From Hyphomicrobium sp. (GTDB lineage Bacteria; Pseudomonadota; Alphaproteobacteria; Rhizobiales; Hyphomicrobiaceae), in NCBI GenBank assembly GCA_021732485.1, contig JAKFUV010000023.1, positions 1 to 39,384 of the forward strand: a stretch of 39,384 nt of DNA, in the 5' to 3' direction. Positions within the stretch are counted from its first letter, which is position 1; each line of letters begins with the position of its first letter. This document shows positions 8,293 to 16,968 of this stretch, piece by piece. The notes below the pieces were generated by a model. It saw only the letters and a program-made list of their open reading frames with translations. It searched no databases and had not been told where the DNA came from. The translations under genes were made by a program, and so were the position numbers.

Positions 8293-8795
8293 GCGGGTCG
8301 CGGTTCCGTTCGGGTGGCAACGCGCCGGTGACTGAACACTTTGCGCGGCACGCGACGCGAACGGAGAGCCCAGCCGGCGAATCTCGACGGACCGACCATA
8401 GCGCATGGCCACCTAGCGGCACTATCGCGATTGCAACATTGTTGCCAGCGAACCACAGCAACGATGCCACAGATGGGCCGTGGCTTGCTGATCACGCTCC
8501 TGGAAACGCGATGGCGCCCAGCGACGTTAATCATTCACGATAAATAAACCAGTTCTCGGGATGCTGTTTCCCGTTGTCTCGTCTACGCCATATGTTGGCA
8601 ATTGAACGAACTTTTACGCGTCTCCATGGGCGTTGTGGCCGTTGCCGCGACATCGAGACGATGATGGTTTCGAGACCGTCTGGCCAGTGCCGAGACGGTC
8701 GCTGGCGTTTTCGATTGCGTCATGAATTTTTAGTGCGGCATTGGGTTCGGTTGAAAATCAACCGGGTTTGTCGACTGCGAAACTGAAGCTGCTGA
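8293..8795. other. 503-bp divergent intergenic region with inverted repeats
   Basis: This region between parE (-) and the uncharacterised gene at 8796 (+) has no convincing coding frame. It holds a perfect 8-bp inverted repeat, GACCGTCT (8674-8681) and AGACGGTC (8693-8700), with an 11-base spacer. The hexamer CGAGAC recurs nearby at 8664, 8671 and 8691. A tight hairpin, CGGTTGA-AAA-TCAACCG, lies at 8748-8764, some 30 bases before the downstream start codon. These could be an operator and a leader hairpin, but I cannot assign a regulator. Confidence 0.4.
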
Positions 8796-10232
8796 ATGCC
8801 GCGTGCATTCGCAACATGGCGAGCAATGACCACGTCACCTGATCGTAAGCTGTCCGCCCGGCCGCACGCTGCCAGCGTGCGAGACTATCTGTTGAGTTTT
8901 TCTGGCGGCGCTGTTCGGCCTGGTCCAAAACCTCCAACGTCGTCGGGAGCCGCCTCTGCGCTTGAGCAAGCTGCCTTCGATCAAGGTGACCTGCCGCGTT
9001 TTTTGAATGGCATCGATCTCGCTGATCTGCCGTTTGCCTCCAAGCCGCGCCTGCCGATGCGACGCAGGGGCTTGTCGATGGCAAAGCTTTTTGCGGGCAC
9101 CGCGAAACATCGACTGACAGGTCCCGGCTTATGGAAGCGGACATCCCTGACGCCGAAACGCCGCGAGAATATCGGTTATGGCGCGGCATTCATTCTGGTC
9201 GTCGTGGTGGCAGCCGCCATCGGTCTGCAATTGCCGCAACAGTCAGCGCCGGCCGATCGCCCAGCAAAGCCCGTTCAAATCGCCGAGGCGCCCCCGGTGC
9301 CCGTGGTGGTGCCGCCACCGGCGCCTAACGCCGTCGCGCCGACCGACCCGAAAGCCGATGCGCCTGCACCGGACTTGCCAAACTTTCCGATGTTGGAGGC
9401 AGCACAGCCATCCGCCGACAGCACCGACCGGCTGACGTTCGCTCCGAAACTTGAAGGCCAACCTACCCAACCATGGGTCGCTGCATCTCCTGTTCCGGCG
9501 CTTGAAACCGTCGCCGCCGGCTCGGCACCTGGTCCCGTCAACCCCGACCGGAGCGACGTCGTCGTCATCCGTAATCTGCCGCCGCAGTCCTCTTTGTCGG
9601 CCGGCAAGCGTCTATCTCCAACCGAATGGCAGGTCCCGCAAAGCAAACTCGGTGGCTTGGTCGTCACACTTCCCTCTTTACCGATCACCACCGACATCGA
9701 AGTTTTTGATCGCGACGGCCAGCCAGCCGGCACCGCTCGCATCGAAATCAAGTCCAATGAGCAGGTGACCGCCGAGCAGAGCGCGCCGACACCAAAAGTC
9801 GTCGCCAAGCGCAAGAAGCGGCAGCCTGCCCCGCCGCTGATCGTTCCATCGTCGACGGCGAGTTTCGTCGGCGCGGGAAAGATTGCGCCAGCAAAATTGA
9901 CACCGGCGACGAAATCAAAGCTGCCAAGCCCGGTTCAGAAGCAGGCCGCGACGCAAGGGTCGGCGAAAGTTCAAATCCAGCCCAAACTTTTGGCCCCAGC
10001 GGTCGCTCAGGGAGCGGCCCCCGCTCAAGCTCCCGGACAATCGGCGGCACAGGATCAAGCGCCAACTCCACCGCCGCTCGACGCCGAAGCACCGCCAACG
10101 ATCGCAGCCGCCAGCGGGACGTCCAAGCCCCTGTTCTATTGGCTGACGCCCGAGCAGGCAGCCGAGCCGATCATCGGGCTGTCGAGTGGCGAGGAATTCT
10201 TGATCAACCTCGGTGTCGTGCCGCGCCCCTAA
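8796..10232 (+). CDS. Uncharacterised proline-rich, single-pass membrane protein
   Basis: I do not recognise this 478-residue protein. Residues 1-125 are basic and cytoplasmic by charge. One hydrophobic segment spans about 126-146 and is preceded by KRR, predicting an N-in, C-out anchor. Residues 150-250 are Pro/Ala/Val-rich. Residues 254-320 resemble a small Ig-like beta domain of the kind with a LPPxSxLSAGxR motif, found in envelope and repeat proteins. A second Pro/Ala/Gln/Lys-rich linker (325-435) leads to a conserved-looking end, FYWLTPEQAAEPIIGLSSGE and following residues. The layout suggests a periplasm-spanning or envelope protein. The start is uncertain: ATG 8796 or ATG 8826, neither with a strong ribosome-binding site. 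It converges on panC with 28 bases between. GC-rich third positions and frame length support a real gene. Confidence 0.7.
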   Translation: MPRAFATWRAMTTSPDRKLSARPHAASVRDYLLSFSGGAVRPGPKPPTSSGAASALEQAAFDQGDLPRFLNGIDLADLPFASKPRLPMRRRGLSMAKLFAGTAKHRLTGPGLWKRTSLTPKRRENIGYGAAFILVVVVAAAIGLQLPQQSAPADRPAKPVQIAEAPPVPVVVPPPAPNAVAPTDPKADAPAPDLPNFPMLEAAQPSADSTDRLTFAPKLEGQPTQPWVAASPVPALETVAAGSAPGPVNPDRSDVVVIRNLPPQSSLSAGKRLSPTEWQVPQSKLGGLVVTLPSLPITTDIEVFDRDGQPAGTARIEIKSNEQVTAEQSAPTPKVVAKRKKRQPAPPLIVPSSTASFVGAGKIAPAKLTPATKSKLPSPVQKQAATQGSAKVQIQPKLLAPAVAQGAAPAQAPGQSAAQDQAPTPPPLDAEAPPTIAAASGTSKPLFYWLTPEQAAEPIIGLSSGEEFLINLGVVPRP

Positions 10233-10260
10233 GCTTCGCCAAATATCGCATCCCGGCGCG

Positions 10261-11136
10261 TTACGCTTTCTTCGCCACAACCGCGACATTGTCGATCAGC
10301 CGCGTTGTACCCAGCCAGACGGCGGCCAGCACGCGCAGCGGTTGAGTGCTCCCCTGAACCGTTTTCGATGGCGCTTCGAGTGTTTCAGCGTCGCGCACAT
10401 CGACGTAATCGACCTTGGCAAATCCAGCATGAAGCAGTTTGCGGCGCGCGTTGACTATGCCTGCTGGAATGTCGGCCCCCGCACCCACGTCGGCTGCTAA
10501 TTCGGAGATCACGCCGTACAGCGCCGGCGCGATCGCGCGTTCATCGGCTGATAAGTATCGGTTGCGCGAAGACAGCGCCAAGCCGTCTTTTTCGCGCTTT
10601 GTCGGCGCCGCGACGAGGGTCAGCGGTAAATTCAAATCGCGCACCATTTGCCGCAAGACGACGAGCTGCTGGAAATCCTTTTCGCCGAAGATCGCATAGT
10701 CCGGCGTCACTTGGCTGAACAGCTTGCAACAGACGGTCGCAACGCCGCCAAAATGGCCGGGGCGACATGCGCCTTCGAGTTCGGCGGCCGCGCTGCCCGC
10801 CGTCACGCTGGTTGAAAACCCGGCCGGGTACATGTCATCGACCGACGGCGCCCACACCACATCAGCGTCTAGGCTCGCAAGCGTCGCAACATCGCCGGCT
10901 TCGTCACGCGGGTATCGTGACAGATCATCGCCGGCTGCAAATTGTGTCGGGTTGACGAAAATCGACACCACCACACGGTCGGCTTTTTTCTTCGCTAATT
11001 TCACCAGCGAAACATGACCGGAATGCAAGGCCCCCATCGTCGGCACCAGGGCGATGGATTTGCCCGCGCCGCGCCATTTTGCCGTTTGGCGCCGAAGGTC
11101 TGCCACGGTTCGAATGATTTTGATTGTGTCACCCAC
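10261..11136 (-). CDS. panC: Pantothenate synthetase PanC
   Basis: PanC condenses pantoate and beta-alanine with ATP to form pantothenate, the coenzyme A precursor, in the cytoplasm. The 291-residue protein has the nucleotidyltransferase signature PTMGALHSGH with H38 and H41 (HIGH-like). It then shows VVVSIFVNPTQF, DLSRYPRDEAGD, the central YAIFGEKDFQQL and the KMSKS-like region ALSSRNRYLS, all characteristic. It appears to stand alone: panB and panD are not in the window. It is divergent from putA, with 145 bases between their starts, so each probably has its own promoter there. Confidence 0.95.
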   Translation of the reverse strand: MGDTIKIIRTVADLRRQTAKWRGAGKSIALVPTMGALHSGHVSLVKLAKKKADRVVVSIFVNPTQFAAGDDLSRYPRDEAGDVATLASLDADVVWAPSVDDMYPAGFSTSVTAGSAAAELEGACRPGHFGGVATVCCKLFSQVTPDYAIFGEKDFQQLVVLRQMVRDLNLPLTLVAAPTKREKDGLALSSRNRYLSADERAIAPALYGVISELAADVGAGADIPAGIVNARRKLLHAGFAKVDYVDVRDAETLEAPSKTVQGSTQPLRVLAAVWLGTTRLIDNVAVVAKKA

Positions 11137-11202
11137 GGCGCGGCCGGCCCTTCCTATTGGCTCAAGTGCCGACAGTGGTGGCGAGGCTCTCCTGCGCCGT
11201 CA

Positions 11203-11214
11203 AGTGTCAACACT
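11203..11214. promoter_or_regulatory. Short palindrome between panC and putA
   Basis: AGTGT-CA-ACACT is a perfect 5-bp dyad with a two-base centre, about 67 bases before putA and 67 bases before panC on the other strand. Proline dehydrogenase genes of alphaproteobacteria are often controlled by an adjacent Lrp/AsnC-type PutR, but no such gene is present here. A short dyad like this is expected by chance at some frequency, so this is only a candidate operator. Confidence 0.2.
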
Positions 11215-11281
11215 CCCGACTGTCTGATAGATTAACGCCAGGCGAATCGCCCCTTGTTGATCGTCGATTGCAGGAATTGAG

Positions 11282-14200
11282 ATGGTTGCGGCATTGAAGC
11301 GAGAGGCGGCGAAACACGACGGAGACGCCGGCGCCGGGCCGATTCCGTCCCGCGACGAGATCGCCGCCCATCATTTGATGGACGAGTATCGCCTCGTCGG
11401 CTCGCTGGTCGAGAGCGCCGTAGTCACCGAGGACGAACGCCGCCGCATTGCCGACATCGGGCGGCGTCTGGTCCATGCCGCCCGCGCCAATGCAGGCCGC
11501 CACGCGGGCATCGACGCCTTCATGCACGAGTATGGTCTCGCCACCGACGAAGGCATTATCTTGATGTGCCTCGCCGAAGCCCTGCTGCGCATTCCCGACG
11601 TCGAAACCGCCAACGCCTTCATCGCCGATAAAATATCTGGCGGCGCCTGGGAAAAGCATCTCGGCGCTTCCGAAAGCCTGCTGGTCAACGCCTCGACCTG
11701 GGGCCTGATGCTGACCGGCCGTCTCGTCAAGCTGCGCGACGCCAAAGGTACCAATCCGGTGCAGGCCTTGAAGCGGCTGGTTGCGCGCTCGGGCGAGCCG
11801 ACGATTCGCTTGGCCGTGCGCCAAGCCGTGCGCCTGCTCGGCGATCAGTTCGTGCTCGGCTCGACGATTGAAACGGCCATCGCGCGAGCCAAGCCGCTGG
11901 AAGCCAAGGGCTATCGTTTTTCCTTCGACATGCTCGGCGAAGCGGCCCGCTGCGAGATCGACGCCGAGCGCTATTATCAGCGCTACATGACGGCGCTCGA
12001 AGCCGTCGGCCAAGCGGCGGGACCATACACACCGGCGCATGTCGACGCCATCTTTGCGCGGCCGTCGATTTCGGTGAAACTGTCGGCGCTGCATCCGCGC
12101 TTCGAGCCCGGCAAAGAACGCCGCTTGATGAGTGAATTGGCGCCGCGTCTGCTGACACTGGCGCGCGCCGCCCGTGCCAGGGGGCTCGGCCTCACCATCG
12201 ATGCTGAAGAGCAAGACCGGCTCGATCTGACGCTGCGCATGTTCGGCGAGTTATTGACCCATCCGGCGCTGGCGGCTTGGAATGGCCTTGGCATCGCGGT
12301 GCAGGCGTATGGCAAACGCGCCGTGCCGGTGTTGCGCTGGCTGCGGCGGTTGTCTGAAGACACCGGCAAGCGCATTCCCGTCCGCCTCGTCAAAGGCGCC
12401 TATTGGGATAGCGAGATCAAATGGGCACAGGAGCGCGGTCTTGAAGACTATCCGGTGTTCTCACGCAAGCTGCACACGGACCTGTCGTACCTCGCCGCCA
12501 TGCGCGTCTTGATCAGCGATCCCGTGGCCTTCTATCCGCAGTTCGCGACACACAACGCCCACGCCATCGCCGCCGCGCGCATTGCCGGCGGCGCCGTCGA
12601 GTTCGAATATCAGCGGCTGCACGGCATGGGCGAAGCGCTGTATGACGAGGTCGCGAGTGATCAAAGTTTTGTTCGTCCGTGCCGGATCTACGCCCCCGTC
12701 GGCGGCCATGAAGACCTGCTCGGCTATCTCGTCCGCCGCCTGCTGGAGAACGGCGCCAACACGTCGTTCGTCAATCGCATTGCCGACGATGAAACGCCGG
12801 TGTCCGTGATCCTCGCCGATCCGGTCGAGATCGCCGAGCGCGAACGCATCAGCAGTGATCGCCCTGCGTTGATCGCCAGGCCGCGCGAAATTTTTGAACC
12901 AACGCGCCATGCCGGCGGCGGACTGCCGCTCACTGAGGCCGGCGTTCGCGATGCGATCATCAGCGGCATTCAGCGCCACGCCAAAATTCCAACCGCAGTT
13001 GGCCCAATCGTCAGCGGAAAAGCGACCATCGGTGGCGATGCGGCGACGCTGCTGCTCAGTCCGCAAGATAAACGCGAGCGCGTCGGCACGCTGCGGCTGG
13101 CAACACCGGCGCAATTGGATGACGCGATTGCCGCGTCCGTCGCCACGTTCTCGCGCTGGGAACGGACCGGCGCGCACGATCGTGCCGGCCTGCTCGACAT
13201 CGCCGCCGACCTCTACGAGCGTGACCGCATCCCGCTGATGAGCGCGCTCGTGCGCGAAGGCGGCAAAACGCTTGAAGCCGCGCAGGCCGAGTTGCGCGAA
13301 GCGGTCGATTATCTGCGCTACTACGCGGTGGAAGCCCGGCGGCTGTTTGCCGAGCCGGTGTATCTTAAGGGCCCAACGGGGGAAGAGAACACACTGACAC
13401 TGCGCGGTCGCGGGCCGTTCGCGTGCATCAGTCCGTGGAATTTTCCGCTGGCCATTTTCACCGGTCAGATCGCGGCCGCGCTGGCGGCCGGGAATACGGT
13501 CGTCGCCAAGCCCGCCGAGCAAACCCCGATCACGGCATTTCTCGCCGTGCAACTGCTGCATGAAGCCGGCATCCCGGCAGATGTGCTGCACCTCGTCACC
13601 GGCGGCGGGAAGCTTGGCGAAGCGCTGGTCCGCGATGCGCGCATCCGCGGCGTTGCCTTCACCGGCTCGAACGATACCGCCTGGGCCATCCAAAAATCGC
13701 TCGCCGACCGGCGCGGCGTGATCGTGCCGTTCATTGCCGAGACCGGCGGTCTCAACGCCATGATTGCGGATTCATCATCCCTCGCCGAACAAGTGGTTCG
13801 CGATGCGGTACGTTCAGCCTACGATAGCGCCGGACAGCGCTGCTCAGCCGCCCGCGTGCTGTTCGTTCAGGACGACGCGGCACCGCGCATCCGAGCCATG
13901 CTGGTCGGCGCCATCGAAGCCCTCGACGTCGGCGACCCGCTCGATTACGCAACCGACATCGGTCCGGTGATCGATGAGGCCGCCCAGGACGCGCTCGAAG
14001 GCCATAAGGTTAAGATGCAGCGCGAAGGCCGCGAACTCGTCGATCTCGCCATGCCGGAAGCCTGTCGCGCCGGAACCTTCGTCACACCGGCGCTGTACGA
14101 ATTGGATCGGCTGTCTCGTCTCGACCGCGAAGTCTTCGGCCCCGTGCTGCATCTCATCCGCTTCGAGCGCGGGCATCTTTCCTCCGTCGTCGCCGCCTTG

Positions 14201-14479
14201 AACGCCACCGGCTACGGATTGACGCTCGGGCTCCACAGCCGCATCGAAAGCGTTGCAGACTATGTCGCCGAGCACGCGCGCGTCGGCAATCTGTACGTCA
14301 ACCGCAATCAGATCGGCGCCGTCGTCGGCGTGCAGCCTTTCGGCGGCGAAGGCCAATCCGGCACCGGTCCGAAAGCGGGTGGACCCAATTACCTGCTGCG
14401 CTTTGCGACCGAACGCACGCGCACTACCGACATCACCGCGACCGGCGGCAATTATACGCTGCTGTCAGACGGGGGCTGA
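11282..14479 (+). CDS. putA: Bifunctional proline dehydrogenase / delta-1-pyrroline-5-carboxylate dehydrogenase PutA
   Basis: PutA oxidises proline to glutamate in two steps: an FAD-dependent proline dehydrogenase, then an NAD-dependent aldehyde dehydrogenase, with the intermediate channelled. The protein has 1065 residues. The PRODH barrel lies at about 200-490, with RLVKGAYWDSEIKWAQ and YAPVGGHEDLLGYLVRRLLE. The aldehyde dehydrogenase domain runs from about 560 to the end, with ISPWNFPLAIFTGQ, K743 in VVAKPAEQTP, E820 in AETGG and catalytic C854 in AGQRCSAAR. There is no N-terminal ribbon-helix-helix DNA-binding domain and no extra C-terminal tail, so it is the minimal, non-autoregulating type. 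The ATG has AGGA at a good distance. It ends six bases from the convergent cupin gene. Confidence 0.96.
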   Translation: MVAALKREAAKHDGDAGAGPIPSRDEIAAHHLMDEYRLVGSLVESAVVTEDERRRIADIGRRLVHAARANAGRHAGIDAFMHEYGLATDEGIILMCLAEALLRIPDVETANAFIADKISGGAWEKHLGASESLLVNASTWGLMLTGRLVKLRDAKGTNPVQALKRLVARSGEPTIRLAVRQAVRLLGDQFVLGSTIETAIARAKPLEAKGYRFSFDMLGEAARCEIDAERYYQRYMTALEAVGQAAGPYTPAHVDAIFARPSISVKLSALHPRFEPGKERRLMSELAPRLLTLARAARARGLGLTIDAEEQDRLDLTLRMFGELLTHPALAAWNGLGIAVQAYGKRAVPVLRWLRRLSEDTGKRIPVRLVKGAYWDSEIKWAQERGLEDYPVFSRKLHTDLSYLAAMRVLISDPVAFYPQFATHNAHAIAAARIAGGAVEFEYQRLHGMGEALYDEVASDQSFVRPCRIYAPVGGHEDLLGYLVRRLLENGANTSFVNRIADDETPVSVILADPVEIAERERISSDRPALIARPREIFEPTRHAGGGLPLTEAGVRDAIISGIQRHAKIPTAVGPIVSGKATIGGDAATLLLSPQDKRERVGTLRLATPAQLDDAIAASVATFSRWERTGAHDRAGLLDIAADLYERDRIPLMSALVREGGKTLEAAQAELREAVDYLRYYAVEARRLFAEPVYLKGPTGEENTLTLRGRGPFACISPWNFPLAIFTGQIAAALAAGNTVVAKPAEQTPITAFLAVQLLHEAGIPADVLHLVTGGGKLGEALVRDARIRGVAFTGSNDTAWAIQKSLADRRGVIVPFIAETGGLNAMIADSSSLAEQVVRDAVRSAYDSAGQRCSAARVLFVQDDAAPRIRAMLVGAIEALDVGDPLDYATDIGPVIDEAAQDALEGHKVKMQREGRELVDLAMPEACRAGTFVTPALYELDRLSRLDREVFGPVLHLIRFERGHLSSVVAALNATGYGLTLGLHSRIESVADYVAEHARVGNLYVNRNQIGAVVGVQPFGGEGQSGTGPKAGGPNYLLRFATERTRTTDITATGGNYTLLSDGG

Positions 14480-14485
14480 TCGCGG

Positions 14486-14866
14486 TCACTCGTAGATGGC
14501 GTAATACTTCCGCGCCGGCTCGACGATTTCCCAAGTGCCGGTGAAGCCTGCGGGCGTGACAAACGCGTCGCCGGCCTTAAACGTCGCGTGCGAACCATCG
14601 TCGCCGTGCACGACAATGATGCCTTCGAGCAGATGGCAGAATTCGCTCTCGGTGAAGACCACCTTCCAAGTTCCGCGTTCTGCCGCCCAGATGCCGCTGG
14701 TGAACCGTCCATCGCTGCTCGTGAACAGGTTCTGCAAGCTTTGTGCGGGATCGCCTGCAATGATACGATCGGCGGCCGGGCGAAAGCGCTCCGGTTCGGG
14801 CAAAGTGCCTTCAAATCTGATCAGTTTCGGAAATGCGGCGCTGAGTACGGTATCTTGCGGTGGCAT
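14486..14866 (-). CDS. Small cupin-domain protein (DUF861-like)
   Basis: A 126-residue single-domain cupin. The beta-barrel motifs are visible as SGIWAAERGTWKVVFTESEF, then CHLLEGIIVVHGDDG, GDAFVTPAGFTGTWEI and a C-terminal KYYAIYE. This arrangement matches the DUF861/Cupin_3 group (EutQ-like, ureidoglycolate-lyase-like), whose members often have no known activity. The first cupin motif has E-x-C-H rather than the full metal-binding H-x-H-x-E set, so metal binding is doubtful. The start at 14866 is fixed by a near-perfect AAGGAG seven bases upstream. It follows the carboxypeptidase gene by 71 bases on the same strand and could share its transcript. Substrate unknown. Confidence 0.8.
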   Translation of the reverse strand: MPPQDTVLSAAFPKLIRFEGTLPEPERFRPAADRIIAGDPAQSLQNLFTSSDGRFTSGIWAAERGTWKVVFTESEFCHLLEGIIVVHGDDGSHATFKAGDAFVTPAGFTGTWEIVEPARKYYAIYE

Positions 14867-14937
14867 AGACGTCTCCTTCGGCCAATCCATCGAGCTGAGG
14901 CTAGCATATGGCGTCGATGCGATAGAAGAGGTCGTGT

Positions 14938-16968
14938 CTATTGTGCCGCCAACACGAAGCAGTCGATGGCCTGCCGCCGCAGTTCGGTGCACGCGTTCGT
15001 GGCGCGCGGCCCATCGAAGCCGGCAAATCGTGCGCGATAGATCGTTCGGCCCGCTTTATCGACCGGCACCGTGATCGCGTTGGTCCCGGCGAGGACCGAC
15101 CCGGCGCGCAGTTTGACGTTCTGCAAGGCTTCCTTGGCCAACGCCATCGACAGATAAGCGCCGATCTGCACCTCGACGCGTGCGCGCTGACCGCCGACGG
15201 GTGATGCAGGTGCGGCAGCAAGACGTACCGGTTGCGCCTTAGATTGCGCCTGGGCTTGCAGCGACGACGGCGGCAGGCCACGCAAGGGCGGTTCGGCGGC
15301 ATTCGACACCAAGGCTATCGGGCGAACGGCGAGACGCGGCTTTGGAACCGCTTGGATCGGCGCGGCAGCAACCATCGGCTCGGCCTGCGGCGCGAGCGCG
15401 CGTTCGGCAGCGCTGGCGCCGAGCATCGCGACTTGATCGAGCGGTTTCGACGATGGCGCCGTGGCGATTAAACTGGCGGGTTGAACACCACTGACCGGCT
15501 GCTGCGATTGCGACGCCGCTGCGGCTTCGATCAGTTTGCCGATGATCGTTTCGTTTTCTCCCCCATCCGAAGGATCAGTCGCTTGACCAGCGATTTGCGA
15601 GATGACGGGTGCTGAGCGGGCGCTGTCGGACGGTGGCTCGCGGGCGGTCGTCGCGGCTATAACGACGGCAGGCGGCGGTGGCACGGCATCGACGCCCGAG
15701 CTCAAGCTTGAGCCCACGCCCGCGTTCAGGTCCGAGTTCAAGAATGGCGCAATCGCGGCGGCGTCGGCGGATGCCGTACTCGCGTCCATGTCGGTCGTTG
15801 CATTCGGATCGACCGGCGCTTGAGCGGGGCGCGGCACGACGACGACACGCTTGACCTTAAAGACTTCGATGGGTGGCGGTGGTGCCGCCGCCAAGTCGGC
15901 AATGGTCAGTGGCGGCGTCGCCTCTGGTTCGACGGTCACTGCCGGCGTCGGCTGCCCCGCAAATCCCGATGAGGTCTTGCTCACACGCGGCGGCGCAAAC
16001 GGCTTCACGGCCGGTTGGACGACGGCCTCAGCAACCGCTTGAGGCTTGGCCGCTGCTGACGCGACCTTGCGCTCGGCGCGCGCCGGCGCGGATTTCAACT
16101 TGGCAATTAGCGCAGGCGTCGGGAACGCGAACGGTTTGCGCGTCTTCGTCGTCGCGGCCCGTGTCAGAGCCTTGGTCAGCACAATGCGCATTTCGCCATT
16201 GCGCGTCGCAGCGCTGGCGCCGCCAAACACCGCCGCCACCACATGGCGGCCACCGCGCCGCACCGACGAGACGAGATTGAACCCGGACATCCGCGTGTAG
16301 CCGGTCTTGATACCGTCGATGCCTTTGAACGTGTTCATCAGTGTGTTGTGATTGCGCATCGCGCGCCCGCCGTAGGTGATTTGCCGGGTCGCGAACAACG
16401 GATAGTCGTCGGGGAAATCATCTTGCAGGTGCAGTGCCAGCGTGATCATGTCGCGCGCCGTGGTCACCTGCGCGGGATCGGGCAGGCCGGAGGAATTTTT
16501 GAAGTGCGTGCTGGTCATGCCGAGATCGCGGGCGCGAGTATTCATCAGGCGCACGAAATTGGCTTCACTGCCGCCGATTTTCTCAGCCAGCGCGATGGCG
16601 ATGTCGTTGGCCGACTTGGTGATCAGAACGCGGACGGCGTCGCCTACCGCGATCTCATCACCAACGTCGAGGCCGAGTTTGGACGGCTGCGCGTTGGCGG
16701 CTGCGGCACTGATCGGGATCTTCGTCTGCATCGACATCCGCCCGGACGCAATCGTCTCGAATGCCAGATACAGCGTCATCATTTTTGTGAGAGAAGCGGG
16801 ATGGCGCTTGGCGTCGCCATCTTCGTTGTGCAGGACTTGTCCGCTGTTGGCGTCAATGGCCATAGCGGCATGGCGCGATTGTGCGGCGAACGCCGGCGCC
16901 GATACGGCCACCACGCTTCCGACAATGCTCGCCAACGCGAGCGACACGTTTGCAAAATACCGTAACAA
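14938..16968 (-). CDS. D-alanyl-D-alanine carboxypeptidase with C-terminal SPOR domain
   Basis: A penicillin-binding-protein-type serine carboxypeptidase that trims the terminal D-Ala of peptidoglycan stem peptides in the periplasm. The 676-residue protein begins with a signal peptide ending near residue 28 (APAFAA). The three active-site motifs are S59-L-T-K62, S119-A-N121 and K221-T-G. The catalytic domain ends near residue 285. A linker of over 300 residues, rich in Ala, Pro and Val, leads to a SPOR domain (about 600-676; VEVQIGAYLSMALAKEALQN), the fold that binds glycan strands stripped of stem peptides at division sites. The start appears to be TTG at 16968, with GAGGGA 9-10 bases upstream; a GTG seven codons later would lose the signal peptide's arginine. 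It is DacA/DacF-like, but the exact orthologue is unclear. Confidence 0.93.
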   Translation of the reverse strand: MLRYFANVSLALASIVGSVVAVSAPAFAAQSRHAAMAIDANSGQVLHNEDGDAKRHPASLTKMMTLYLAFETIASGRMSMQTKIPISAAAANAQPSKLGLDVGDEIAVGDAVRVLITKSANDIAIALAEKIGGSEANFVRLMNTRARDLGMTSTHFKNSSGLPDPAQVTTARDMITLALHLQDDFPDDYPLFATRQITYGGRAMRNHNTLMNTFKGIDGIKTGYTRMSGFNLVSSVRRGGRHVVAAVFGGASAATRNGEMRIVLTKALTRAATTKTRKPFAFPTPALIAKLKSAPARAERKVASAAAKPQAVAEAVVQPAVKPFAPPRVSKTSSGFAGQPTPAVTVEPEATPPLTIADLAAAPPPPIEVFKVKRVVVVPRPAQAPVDPNATTDMDASTASADAAAIAPFLNSDLNAGVGSSLSSGVDAVPPPPAVVIAATTAREPPSDSARSAPVISQIAGQATDPSDGGENETIIGKLIEAAAASQSQQPVSGVQPASLIATAPSSKPLDQVAMLGASAAERALAPQAEPMVAAAPIQAVPKPRLAVRPIALVSNAAEPPLRGLPPSSLQAQAQSKAQPVRLAAAPASPVGGQRARVEVQIGAYLSMALAKEALQNVKLRAGSVLAGTNAITVPVDKAGRTIYRARFAGFDGPRATNACTELRRQAIDCFVLAAQ

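Noticed and set aside
12461..13693. A 410-codon open frame antisense to putA.
   Set aside because: It lies wholly within putA, whose catalytic motifs are intact; the antisense translation is Arg/Gly/Asp-rich without any family signature.
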